A stretch of DNA of 23,755 bases from Enhygromyxa salina (GCF_000737335.2 NZ_JMCC02000132.1:1-23755); one strand, 5' to 3'; shown: positions 1-7,238, numbered from the stretch's first letter. The notes: generated by a model from the sequence alone, not told the origin. Numbers and translations are program-made.

Positions 1-104
1 CAGGCACATCTGGGGCCGCTCCTGCCGTTGTCGGTCGGCGCTCGCAGTATGCCGGATACAGCTTCGGCCTCCCTCCTAGGCAGGAACGGCCCCAGACGCA
101 CCTG
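1..104. repeat. Long imperfect inverted repeat (MITE-like or structured element)
   Basis: Bases 9-26 and 79-96 are reverse complements of each other at 17 of 18 positions. The outer tetramers CAGG (1-4) and CCTG (101-104) also pair, leaving a short mismatched stretch between the two blocks. The 52-base interior can form small hairpins of its own, for example CGGC/GCCG. The left arm begins at the window edge, so the element may extend further. The repeat ends exactly where the open frame of the next gene begins: the frame-1 stop codon at 103-105 overlaps its right end. No transposase is visible. It could be a small non-autonomous element or a structured RNA or terminator; there is no T-run to favour a simple terminator. 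Confidence 0.55.
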
Positions 105-291
105 ACGACGCGACTCCAAACTGATCGGCGCTCTAGGCTTCGGCTCGCTCTATGCGATCCGTGCCGCCACTGGCACGGTCCCAAAGTCGACAGAGGTCGG
201 TGAGCATCGCAGCGGCGATTCGACGATCAAGCAATACGATGTAGAGTCGACGCCATATTACTGCGAGGACATTGCGTCGGTCGACAATTGC

Positions 292-945
292 GTGACGTTC
301 ACGGTTGATCCCGGCGGCGACAAGAAGAAGGCCTGCTACTACCTGCCGTGGGGCGGCGACCGGGCCTACCGGATCCGCCTCGATTCAAAGACCATTCCCC
401 GCGTGTTCTTCACCGCCGCGCTCGATGGTTGCTCGGTGGTGGTAGAGGGCAACGTGATGCTGCCAAGTGTCTATCACGCCAACGCCGCTGGCACGCTCCC
501 CAAGCAGTCGCCAATCGGTGACACGAGCTGCCTGGAAAAGATCGCGCTGGGTGTGATCTCCAAGCGCAACGAGGTGATGTTTGGGGCCTGCGCGGCGTTT
601 CCCGCAGACTGGAACGCGTGGTACCTGCAGCATCAAAGTGACTTCCCGGATCTCGTCAAGTCCGCCGCCGCCGTCACGGCGCTCGAGTATGGGGTCCTGA
701 TCGGCCGCCAGAGCGCCAAGCAAGAGCTGCGCGCGGCGATGTCCCAGCCGATTGTTGCTAAGCAGCTCCTGGAGTCGCAGAAGTTCGTGCAGTCCAGCGG
801 GTCCGTGTTTGGTGTGCTCGGCGACGATGAGCGCTGGCACTTTTACATGCAGCGCGTGGTCGAGCTCGACAACGGCGAGTTCGCAGTGTTGCGCTGCGTC
901 GAGTTTTGGCCAACCGGGTTCAGCCGGTCGCTGGACAATCCGTAG
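292..945 (+). CDS. Possible CNF1/BLF1-like deamidase-fold toxin domain, probably 5'-truncated
   Basis: I do not recognise this protein by overall sequence. GTG at 292 is the only usual start, but the same frame is open and looks coding back to 106, with a hydrophobic stretch encoded from 121. The beginning therefore seems lost at the inverted repeat ending at 104. Counting from 292, a conserved-looking block contains L-D-G-C with Cys47 and then V-Y-H with His62. The 15-residue Cys-to-His spacing and the LxGC setting match, from memory, the catalytic Cys866/His881 of cytotoxic necrotizing factor 1 and the LSGC motif of Burkholderia lethal factor 1, both glutamine deamidases. No export signal, Rhs core or immunity gene is visible. 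The next gene is convergent and is housekeeping. It could be an orphan toxin tip or a pseudogene. The reading frame itself is fairly secure; the function is a motif-based inference. Confidence 0.6.
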   Translation: MTFTVDPGGDKKKACYYLPWGGDRAYRIRLDSKTIPRVFFTAALDGCSVVVEGNVMLPSVYHANAAGTLPKQSPIGDTSCLEKIALGVISKRNEVMFGACAAFPADWNAWYLQHQSDFPDLVKSAAAVTALEYGVLIGRQSAKQELRAAMSQPIVAKQLLESQKFVQSSGSVFGVLGDDERWHFYMQRVVELDNGEFAVLRCVEFWPTGFSRSLDNP

Positions 946-948
946 AAA

Positions 949-961
949 GCCCGTCACGGGC
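949..961. terminator. Small hairpin between convergent genes
   Basis: GCCCG (949-953) and CGGGC (957-961) form a 5-bp stem with a TCA loop in the 22-base gap between two convergent stop codons. There is no clear T-run. It may act as a weak bidirectional terminator; the call rests on position and pairing only. Confidence 0.3.
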
Positions 962-967
962 AGCAAT

Positions 968-1741
968 CTACTGAGGGCGCCACGCGCTGTCGCGCATCGT
1001 CAGCACCTCGTACCCGTCGGCCGTCACCAAGATCGTGTGCTCGGTCTGCGCGCTGAGCTTCCCGTCGCGCGTCACCGCCGTCCAGCCATCGGCGAGGATG
1101 TCGCAGTGCGAGCTGCCCTCGCTCAGCATCGGCTCGATCGTGAAGGTCATGCCGGCCCGCAGCTTCATGCCGTGGCCGCGGATCCCAACGTGGTGGACCT
1201 GCGGGGCCATGTGCATCTCGCGACCGATCCCGTGACCACAGAAGCGATCCACGATCGCGTAGCCATGCCGCGCATGGGCGAAGTCGAAGATCGCCGCCCC
1301 GATGTCGCCAAGCGCCTTGCCCGGCGCGACCTCGCGGATCCCCTGCCACATCGCCCGGCGCGTGGTGTCGATCAGCTTGTTTGCGGCCTCGCTGATCTCG
1401 CCAACGGTGAACATCTCGGAGGTGTCGCCAAACCACCCGTCGACGATCGTGGTGACGTCGATGTTGATGATGTCGCCGTCTACGAGCGCGCGCGGACCGG
1501 GGACGCCGTGACACACGACCTCGTTGACCGAGGTGCAGACCGAGTTGGGGAAGCCCTTGTAGTTGAGCGGGGCCGGGTACGCGCCGCGCTCGACGATGTA
1601 CTCGTGGCACAGGCGATCGAGCTCGGCCGTGGTCACGCCGGCCCGGACATGCGGCCGAATGAAGTCGAGCACCGAGGCCGCAAACCGGCAGGTCGCTCTC
1701 ATCTTCTCGATCTCGGCGGGTGTCTTGACGTCAACGGACAT
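968..1741 (-). CDS. map: Methionine aminopeptidase, type I
   Basis: This enzyme removes the initiator methionine from nascent cytosolic proteins. The 257-residue length fits the short bacterial type I form without an N-terminal extension. All five metal ligands of the pita-bread fold are visible: Asp95 (in IDVTT), Asp106 (in GDTS), His170 (in GHGIGREMH), Glu203 (in IEPM) and Glu234 (in QTEHT). His79 and His177 occupy the substrate-binding positions. The numbering is within two residues of the E. coli enzyme. The ATG start at 1741 gives a standard N-terminus. No strong Shine-Dalgarno is seen. The gene is convergent with the upstream possible toxin gene. Its start lies 17 bases from the earliest start of the divergent ArsA-like gene, so any shared promoter must overlap coding sequence or the ArsA start lies further in. 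Confidence 0.97.
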   Translation of the reverse strand: MSVDVKTPAEIEKMRATCRFAASVLDFIRPHVRAGVTTAELDRLCHEYIVERGAYPAPLNYKGFPNSVCTSVNEVVCHGVPGPRALVDGDIINIDVTTIVDGWFGDTSEMFTVGEISEAANKLIDTTRRAMWQGIREVAPGKALGDIGAAIFDFAHARHGYAIVDRFCGHGIGREMHMAPQVHHVGIRGHGMKLRAGMTFTIEPMLSEGSSHCDILADGWTAVTRDGKLSAQTEHTILVTADGYEVLTMRDSAWRPQ

Positions 1742-1758
1742 GGCGAGCCGCGCCGAGC

Positions 1759-2802
1759 ATGGTAGCCCACGGGCGCGCCGGTCAAGCTGGACTCGCCAAG
1801 CCAGGGCAGCTGTGCCACGCTCCCGGCCCGGTGCCGGAGCTTCGAAGCAGCGACCCCGAGCAGCTGCTCTTGGGTCTCGAGAGCCGCCGGTTGCTGATCG
1901 TCAGCGGCAAGGGCGGCGTCGGGCGGACCACGGTCGCGGCCCTGTTGGGCGCGGCCCTGGCCAGCCGCGGGCGCAAGGTCCTGGTCGCCACCACCGGCCA
2001 CGATGATCGGCTCGCGTGGATGCTGGGCGGCGAGCAGCTCACCGACACGCCGGTCGAGGTCGCCCCCAACCTCGACATCCAGCGCCTGGTCCCCGCGACC
2101 TGCGTCGAGGAGTACGGAACTTTGGTGACCAAGAGCCAGCGGCTCTCGCACATGGTGTTCGGCAACAAGGCCGTGCGCCGGCTGCTGCGAGCGATCCCGG
2201 GGCTCGATGATTTTGCGATCCTCGGCAAGGTCTGGCACGAGGCCGTGCGCGCCCGCAGCTACGACACGATCGTGTTCGACGGTCCAGCCTCGGGCCACCT
2301 GCGCTTGGTCCTGGGCGTGCCTCAGGCGATCTTGGCGACCGTGGCCGACGGGCCGCTGACCCGCGAAGCCACCGCGATGCGCGACTCCTTGCAGGATCCC
2401 AGTGTGTGCGCGGCGGTGCTGGTGGGGCTGCCCGAGCCGTGGCCGCTGACCGAGCTCGGCGAGCTGGCAACGGCGCTGCGCCGCGAGATCGGCATGGGCG
2501 CGGGTACCCTCGTCGTCAACAAATTGTGGCCGCTGCTGCCCGACCTTGGCCCCCACACGCTGCCGCCCGAAGCCAGCGCGAACCCAGCCGTCGCCAACAT
2601 GCTCGCGGTCGTCAACGAGATCGGCGAGCGCGGCCGCGAGCAGCGTGAGGTCGTGTCTGCCTGGCTCGACGGCCGCACCAGCCTCGACGAGCAGCTGGTC
2701 ACAGTCCCATGGTGGCCGTGGGGTCTCGACCAGCTCTCGGACATCCGGGCGCTGCTCGCGATGATCCAAGCCGGAGGGGACGCGGCCGATGCCAAGCCGT
2801 GA
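1759..2802 (+). CDS. ArsA/Get3-family ATPase, subunit with degenerate active site
   Basis: This is a P-loop ATPase of the ArsA/Get3 (SIMIBI) class. The deviant Walker A at residues 50-57 reads GKGGVGRT: the signature lysine (Lys51), which in Get3 reaches across the dimer, is present, but the Walker lysine is Arg56. The switch I position, normally DPA, reads GHDD (80-83). Switch II keeps Asp174 in DGPASGH. It is therefore unlikely to hydrolyse ATP well alone. It probably pairs with the second ArsA-like protein at 3375-4493, which has the opposite defect. The first 25 residues are poorly structured, and GTG at 1831 (residue 25) is a credible alternative start that would free room for promoters between this gene and the divergent map gene. 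The stop lies 4 bases from that of the convergent biotin carrier gene. The client or substrate is unknown; no arsenic genes are nearby. Confidence 0.88.
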   Translation: MVAHGRAGQAGLAKPGQLCHAPGPVPELRSSDPEQLLLGLESRRLLIVSGKGGVGRTTVAALLGAALASRGRKVLVATTGHDDRLAWMLGGEQLTDTPVEVAPNLDIQRLVPATCVEEYGTLVTKSQRLSHMVFGNKAVRRLLRAIPGLDDFAILGKVWHEAVRARSYDTIVFDGPASGHLRLVLGVPQAILATVADGPLTREATAMRDSLQDPSVCAAVLVGLPEPWPLTELGELATALRREIGMGAGTLVVNKLWPLLPDLGPHTLPPEASANPAVANMLAVVNEIGERGREQREVVSAWLDGRTSLDEQLVTVPWWPWGLDQLSDIRALLAMIQAGGDAADAKP

Positions 2803-2806
2803 TCGC

Positions 2807-3355
2807 TCAGCCCTCGGGCTCGGCGGCTGGCGGCTCGAGCTCGATCAGCAGCTGCCCGGCGTCAACGGTGTCGCCCTCGGCGACGGCGACGCTGCGCACC
2901 ACCCCAGCGGCGGGCGCATGCAGCTCGTTCTCCATCTTCATGGCCTCGACGATGATCGCAGGCGCGCCAGGCTCGACATGATCACCGACGCCAACGAGGA
3001 TCTTCACGACCCGACCCGGCATCGGGGCCGTCAGCGAGCCGCTGCCCGTGGCCCCCGCGCTGGTGCCCAGCGCCGCCGCGAGCCGGGCCTCTTGCTCGGT
3101 CTGCACGCTCACCCGCACCCGCTGCCCGGCCACCCACGCCTCGCTGGGGCGCGGCGCGCCGGCCAGCGTGACCGGCAGCTGCGTGGTGTCTTCGGGGCCG
3201 TGGGGGCTGACGCGCAGGGCGTTGGCACCGGCCTCGGCAACCTCGTACGCGTGGCCATCCACCAAGATCTTCTGTTCACCGGCGGCGTCGAGCTCGACCA
3301 CGACCTCATGCTCGCGCTCGCCCACGCGGATGCGATACCCCTGACGCTGGCTCAT
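2807..3355 (-). CDS. Biotin carboxyl carrier protein (biotinyl domain of an acyl-CoA carboxylase)
   Basis: This 182-residue protein carries the covalently bound biotin of a carboxylase. The C-terminal domain (about 108-174) is a classic biotinyl barrel: PMPG at 111-114, then EAMKMEN with the biotinylated Lys140, then a hydrophobic strand ending near 172. The N-terminal 90 residues resemble the leader domain of stand-alone carriers of acetyl-, propionyl- or methylcrotonyl-CoA carboxylases. No carboxylase or carboxyltransferase subunit lies in the window, so the parent complex cannot be named. The gene sits on the opposite strand between two ArsA-family genes, 4 bases from one stop and 19 bases from the other start. 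Its own start (ATG at 3355) therefore shares a very short divergent region with the second ArsA gene. Confidence 0.93.
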   Translation of the reverse strand: MSQRQGYRIRVGEREHEVVVELDAAGEQKILVDGHAYEVAEAGANALRVSPHGPEDTTQLPVTLAGAPRPSEAWVAGQRVRVSVQTEQEARLAAALGTSAGATGSGSLTAPMPGRVVKILVGVGDHVEPGAPAIIVEAMKMENELHAPAAGVVRSVAVAEGDTVDAGQLLIELEPPAAEPEG

Positions 3356-3362
3356 TCAGACC

Positions 3363-3366
3363 GGAG
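3363..3366 (+). promoter_or_regulatory. Ribosome binding site of the second ArsA-like gene
   Basis: GGAG lies 8 bases before ATG 3375. It supports that start over an out-of-frame ATG at 3370. Confidence 0.6.
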
Positions 3367-3374
3367 CCTATGTC

Positions 3375-4493
3375 ATGGCTGAGACCACGTCCACGGTGTT
3401 CCAGGATCGCCGGTTGGTGCTCTGCGTCGGTCCCGGCGGCGTCGGCAAGACCACCTGCGCCGCCGCGCTCGGGCTTCACGCGGCCGCGCAAGGGCGCAGG
3501 GTCGTGGTCGTGACGATCGATCCCGCGCGACGGCTGGCGCAGGCGCTGGGGCTCGAGAGCTGCACCCCCGGCGAAGTGGTGCCGGTCGTGCGCGAGCCTG
3601 GCGTCCACCTCGACGCGTTGATCTTGGACGGCGCGAAGGTGTTCGAGAGCATCGTGCGCGACAACGCCAGCACGGCGCAGACCGCCGAAACAATCCTGAA
3701 CAGCCGCATGTATCAGGCCACCGCGCAGCGGCTCTCGGGCGCGCTCGAGTTCGCGGCCATGGCCCGGGTCCAGATGCTGGTCGACGCGGGCGCGCATGAT
3801 CTGATCGTGCTCGACACGCCGCCCACCGCCAACGCGATCGACTTTCTTGACGCGCCCAAGCGGGTCCGCGAGCTGATCGACAACCCGGGCGCGCGCTTGC
3901 TGGCCGGCACCGGCCGGTTTGGCGCGCGGATCTTGGGGCTTGGCAGCTCGGTGCTCAGCAAGACGCTCGAGACGATCGGCGGCGGCCAGTTCATTGGGGA
4001 TCTGGGCGTGTTCTTGCGCGAGTTCGCCGACGTGCTCGAGGAATTTCATCGCCGCGGCGGCAACTTCGAGCAGCTGCTGCGCAGTCGCGCGACCGGGGTG
4101 TTGCTGGTCACCAGCGCGTCAACCTTCTCGGTCCGCGAGGCCGAGGCGTTCTCGAGTCAGCTGGCCGCCTACGGGCTGCGGGTCGACGCGGTCGTGCTCA
4201 ACCGAATTGACAAGACCGTCCCCGAGCCGCCGCCCAAACACCAACTCGAGGCTGTCCTCAGGTCCGGCGCCGCTGCGAGCCCGGTCGCCGCCGACACGCC
4301 TGGGGTTGATCAGGTACAGCGGATCTATACGGCCTACGCGGGTGCGCGGGCCCTCGGTGAGCGGACCCGTCGCTCGATCGAAGCGATCAGTTCGTCGCGG
4401 GCCAACCTGCAAGTGTGGACAGCATCGCGCCGGGCCGACCCGCCCGACACGCTGCCGGAGCTGCGCGAGCTCGGGGCCGAGATCTTCGGTTGA
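3375..4493 (+). CDS. ArsA/Get3-family ATPase, catalytic-type subunit
   Basis: This second ArsA/Get3-class ATPase has 372 residues. The P-loop at 19-26 reads GPGGVGKT: the Walker lysine (Lys25) is kept, but the signature lysine that would act in trans is replaced by Pro20. Switch I is intact (TIDPARRL, Asp49), as is switch II (LDTPPT, Asp147). This is the mirror image of the protein encoded at 1759-2802, suggesting that the two form a heterodimer in which this chain holds the working nucleotide and the partner supplies the trans lysine. Paired Get3-like ATPases are known in actinobacteria, where they occur as heterodimers. No membrane segment or signal peptide is seen, so it should be cytosolic. 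The last codons overlap an 11-bp repeat array (4485-4517) leading into the next gene. Confidence 0.92.
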   Translation: MAETTSTVFQDRRLVLCVGPGGVGKTTCAAALGLHAAAQGRRVVVVTIDPARRLAQALGLESCTPGEVVPVVREPGVHLDALILDGAKVFESIVRDNASTAQTAETILNSRMYQATAQRLSGALEFAAMARVQMLVDAGAHDLIVLDTPPTANAIDFLDAPKRVRELIDNPGARLLAGTGRFGARILGLGSSVLSKTLETIGGGQFIGDLGVFLREFADVLEEFHRRGGNFEQLLRSRATGVLLVTSASTFSVREAEAFSSQLAAYGLRVDAVVLNRIDKTVPEPPPKHQLEAVLRSGAAASPVAADTPGVDQVQRIYTAYAGARALGERTRRSIEAISSSRANLQVWTASRRADPPDTLPELRELGAEIFG

Positions 4494-4517
4494 ACTTCAG
4501 TTGAACTTCGATTGACC
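4485..4517 (+). repeat. Three 11-bp tandem repeats before the 4553 gene
   Basis: Three head-to-tail 11-mers lie at 4485-4495 (TTCGGTTGAAC), 4496-4506 (TTCAGTTGAAC) and 4507-4517 (TTCGATTGACC). The first overlaps the stop codon of the ArsA-like gene. The period is one DNA turn, so repeated sites would face the same side of the helix, as expected of an operator. The last unit provides TTGACC, a good -35-like hexamer. Binding by a regulator is inferred. Confidence 0.6.
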
Positions 4518-4539
4518 CTGGCGGGATCGAGTGTGTTAG
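4512..4539 (+). promoter_or_regulatory. Candidate promoter for the 4553-7212 gene pair
   Basis: TTGACC (4512-4517) is followed after 16 bases by TGTTAG (4534-4539), a weak -10 match. Transcription would start only a few bases before ATG 4553, giving an almost leaderless mRNA. This is a weak prediction supported mainly by the -35 match and the overlapping 11-bp repeats. Confidence 0.25.
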
Positions 4540-4552
4540 CAATGAGCTGTCC

Positions 4553-5950
4553 ATGCTCGTGTTCGGTGCGCTGCTGCTGCTATTGGGCCCGCCTGCGCCG
4601 CTGGAACCTGTGCCGCTGGAACCTGCGCCGCTCGAGCAGCCAGACGCGTCGGTGATCCCGGACGCGCGCGAGCCCGACAGCCCCGACGCGCCCGGTCCCG
4701 CCCCGATCGAAGCGCTCCCGCTGCCCGCACAGCCAGCTGGCGGGTCCGAACAGCCGCTCGGCCACGATCCCACCCCGGCTTGGGTCGCGCCGCCCCCGCC
4801 CGAGCTCATCGAGCCACAGCCGATCGTCGAGCCGCCAACGCGCCCCCGTCGGACCAAGCGATGCCTGCCCGAGGTCGATCCATGTATGCGCGTCATGAGT
4901 TCGCGACTGCTGCTCGCGGGACTTGGCGCGATCTCGGCGGGGGCCTCGGTGTTCTTGATCTTCCAGGCCGGCGATCGCAACCGCATCGGCGACCCAGCAA
5001 TGGCGATCGCAGGCGCGGGCGTGATCGCGGTGGGGGCCGCGAGCATCGGTGGCATTGTTGGTGTGTTGGGTGATGACGGGCCCGCGCTGCCCGATCGGAT
5101 CACGCCGCCCACCTTCGGGCTCTCGGTTGGGCTTGGCGGCTCGGACCACACCGACGAGACCGTGCCCTACACGCTGGCCGGCTCGTTCGCGCCGACCTGG
5201 TCGTTCCCCCGCGAGTCCGGGCGTCTGCGCCTGATCGGCAGCGTTGGCGGCAACTTGGGCGATCAAGTCGAGCGCGACCCCCGGCCACAGACCAGCAACG
5301 ACGACGGCACCTTCGGGTCCGGGCTCGCGCGCAGGGGTTGGCGCTTCGACCTTGGCCTCGACTTGGCCGTGCGCCTGCCCTATCCGCTCTCCCAGCGTCG
5401 CCCCGCGTGGTTGGGGCAATTCGAGCTTCGCTACAAACCAATGGTGTTCTTTGCCCGCGACGCGCTCGCGCTTGGCGATGAACCCCGCGTCAGCCAGCGC
5501 GTGGCTCTGACCCCGCTCAACTGGGGTCTTCGCTGGCACCTCTCACCGCGCCAGCGCTTTACCTTCTATCTGGGCCCGCGCTGGGATCTAAACGGCTACG
5601 GCGAGCCCGGCGGCGTCGCCCCGGGCCAGCCAACGGCCGCGCCGATCTACAGCGAGTCGTGGTTCGATCTCGACTTACCCATTCGCAAGTTTGCCAGCGC
5701 CGGGCGGCCGGCGGTGGTCGGCCAGTATACGGTTGGCTATGTGCACTCGCGCTTTTATGGCGCGGGCATGAATCTTGGCTCGGTGGTCGGGTTTCTTGGC
5801 CAAGTCGTCACCCAATTCGCGATTCGCGTGCGCCCGCTCGGGTCACCGATCGCCTATCAACTCGAGCTCGGCGCGCGCGTGGGTGGGGGCCTCAACCCCT
5901 TCGTGCGCGTGGGCCTCGTGCTCCCCAACCTCGGAGACGCCAAGTCATGA
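4553..5950 (+). CDS. Exported envelope protein: Pro-rich N-region, transmembrane hairpin, probable beta-barrel
   Basis: This 465-residue protein is of unknown function. It starts with a short hydrophobic leader (residues 2-12, Leu-rich), compatible with a signal peptide or anchor. A long Pro/Glu-rich segment follows to about 105, including tandem PLEPx units, the kind of stretch that could span the periplasm. Two cysteines (in RCLPEVDPC) precede two hydrophobic segments at about 117-138 and 147-173. From about 185 to the end the sequence alternates aromatic and polar residues in short strands separated by Gly/Asp/Pro turns, typical of myxobacterial outer-membrane beta-barrels. The stop overlaps the start of the next gene by ATGA, so the two are very probably co-transcribed and translationally coupled. 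Function cannot be assigned. Confidence 0.85.
   Translation: MLVFGALLLLLGPPAPLEPVPLEPAPLEQPDASVIPDAREPDSPDAPGPAPIEALPLPAQPAGGSEQPLGHDPTPAWVAPPPPELIEPQPIVEPPTRPRRTKRCLPEVDPCMRVMSSRLLLAGLGAISAGASVFLIFQAGDRNRIGDPAMAIAGAGVIAVGAASIGGIVGVLGDDGPALPDRITPPTFGLSVGLGGSDHTDETVPYTLAGSFAPTWSFPRESGRLRLIGSVGGNLGDQVERDPRPQTSNDDGTFGSGLARRGWRFDLGLDLAVRLPYPLSQRRPAWLGQFELRYKPMVFFARDALALGDEPRVSQRVALTPLNWGLRWHLSPRQRFTFYLGPRWDLNGYGEPGGVAPGQPTAAPIYSESWFDLDLPIRKFASAGRPAVVGQYTVGYVHSRFYGAGMNLGSVVGFLGQVVTQFAIRVRPLGSPIAYQLELGARVGGGLNPFVRVGLVLPNLGDAKS
4598..4639 (+). repeat. 15-bp in-frame repeats encoding PLEPx units
   Basis: CCGCTGGAACCTGTG (4598-4612) is repeated almost exactly at 4613-4627, with a degenerate third copy beginning at 4628. 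The repeats encode PLEPV, PLEPA and PLEQ in the Pro-rich segment just after the leader of the 4553 gene. Gain or loss of a unit would keep the frame. Confidence 0.7.
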
Positions 5951-7212
5951 CCCGCGCACGGAATCACACGACGTCTCGGATCGCCGCGCTCGCGCTCGGC
6001 CTCACCACCAGCCTCACCGGGTGCACCGAGACCGAGTGCGCGACCCCGGACTACACCCGCGCGGAGTGCCGCGTGGTCGCCGAGAACAGCTTCGCGCGAC
6101 TCAAGAGCTCGAGCGGCGTCGAGCTGCGCTTTCAGGATCCAGACGCCACGGATCCCAGCGCCTCGTACGCCGCGGAGGGGATCATCGTCGAGCGGGGATC
6201 AGCGGTCCACGCCCGCGTCGCCCATATGGGGGAATTTGCGCTGTCGCTGCGCAACACTGGCAATCAGGCGCGCACGCTCGAGCTCGAGCTGTCCAACGTT
6301 CACCCGCTCGCCACCCTCGTCGCCAGCCCGCAGATCATCGAGCAACCGGTGGTTGGCGCCGAGACCACGCGTCAATTGTTGGTGACCGTGCCCGCGCGCG
6401 GACACACGTGGGTGCGTGGCGGCCTCACCCAGGCCAACGCGTGCCCGCCAGTGTTTCGCCTGGCGGTGCTCGCTGACATTCAGACCAACCCCACACAATT
6501 CGCTCTGATCATCGAGCGCATTCAAAAAGAGGCGAATCTCGCGGAGGCGGCCGGCGAGCTGCTCGCGGGTGTGCTCGTCGCTGGCGATCTCACAGAGTCG
6601 TCGAGCGAAGACGAGTTTCGTGTGTTCCAAGATCTGCTCGACACCGCCGCCGTCCCGTTCGCGCTCACCCCCGGCAACCACGACGTCTACGAGTCGCACT
6701 TGCCGTTCTACAATCAAAATTTCGGCCCTGGCAACTATGCGTTTGACGTGTGCGGCGCCCACATTGCGATGCTGGACACGGGCTCGGGTGCGATCGCGGA
6801 GTCGGTGCTGGGCCGGCTGCCCGAGCTGTTTGATCCCGGCGACAGCGAGCACTCGCTCGCGGTCATGCACCACCCACCCTACGCCGGGCTGACCGGCGGC
6901 GGCTGGTCCCGCGAGGATCTAGCAATGATCACCCTTGGCGAGTTTGCCCACCAGGGCGGCGATCTGGTGATCGCCGGGCATGCCCACATGCTGCGCGAGT
7001 TCACCGACATCTCGGTCGCTGGCGGCACCGTCCGCGAGATCATCGCTGGCACCGCGGGCGCGTGGCAGGGGGCAGGGCAGCCAATCTATGGCTACGTCCG
7101 CCTGACCTTCGAGGCCGGCGAGATCGATGCCTGCTTTGTGGAGGTGCCACCACCGGGCGCCCTGCCCCACGTGAACACGCCCACGACGATCCCGGTGTGC
7201 GACGAAGCTTGA
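5947..7212 (+). CDS. Metallophosphoesterase lipoprotein (calcineurin-like)
   Basis: The ATG at 5947 overlaps the upstream stop (ATGA) and gives a proper lipoprotein signal ending in LTGC with Cys26, so this start is preferred to in-frame codons further upstream. The 421-residue product has an N-terminal beta-rich region (about 50-165), possibly an immunoglobulin-like adhesion or docking domain. A calcineurin-like phosphoesterase core follows. Its motifs are D-I-Q (Asp177 to Gln179), GDL (Asp214), GNHD (Asn244, His245), H-H-P-P (His308/309) and GHAH (His345, His347). The usual first histidine (DxH) is Gln179; DxQ variants occur in some family members. It probably hydrolyses a phosphate ester in the periplasm or at the cell surface, substrate unknown. 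It is likely coupled in expression to the barrel-like protein upstream and faces the patatin gene tail to tail. Confidence 0.92.
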   Translation: MTRARNHTTSRIAALALGLTTSLTGCTETECATPDYTRAECRVVAENSFARLKSSSGVELRFQDPDATDPSASYAAEGIIVERGSAVHARVAHMGEFALSLRNTGNQARTLELELSNVHPLATLVASPQIIEQPVVGAETTRQLLVTVPARGHTWVRGGLTQANACPPVFRLAVLADIQTNPTQFALIIERIQKEANLAEAAGELLAGVLVAGDLTESSSEDEFRVFQDLLDTAAVPFALTPGNHDVYESHLPFYNQNFGPGNYAFDVCGAHIAMLDTGSGAIAESVLGRLPELFDPGDSEHSLAVMHHPPYAGLTGGGWSREDLAMITLGEFAHQGGDLVIAGHAHMLREFTDISVAGGTVREIIAGTAGAWQGAGQPIYGYVRLTFEAGEIDACFVEVPPPGALPHVNTPTTIPVCDEA

Positions 7213-7238
7213 CTGCAACAAGCCGTCAACCACCTTGC

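Noticed and set aside
752..1765. A long plus-strand frame across the map gene.
   Set aside because: It is the antisense shadow of methionine aminopeptidase: Arg/His/Asp-rich with no domain motif. The minus-strand frame has all active-site residues.
1699..2769. A minus-strand frame opposite the first ArsA-like gene.
   Set aside because: Composition-biased antisense frame with no motif; the plus strand encodes a recognisable P-loop ATPase.
5659..5946. An in-frame upstream extension of the metallophosphoesterase lipoprotein.
   Set aside because: It would overlap the barrel-like gene by almost 300 bases and bury the lipoprotein signal. ATG 5947 gives a clean signal and an ATGA junction.
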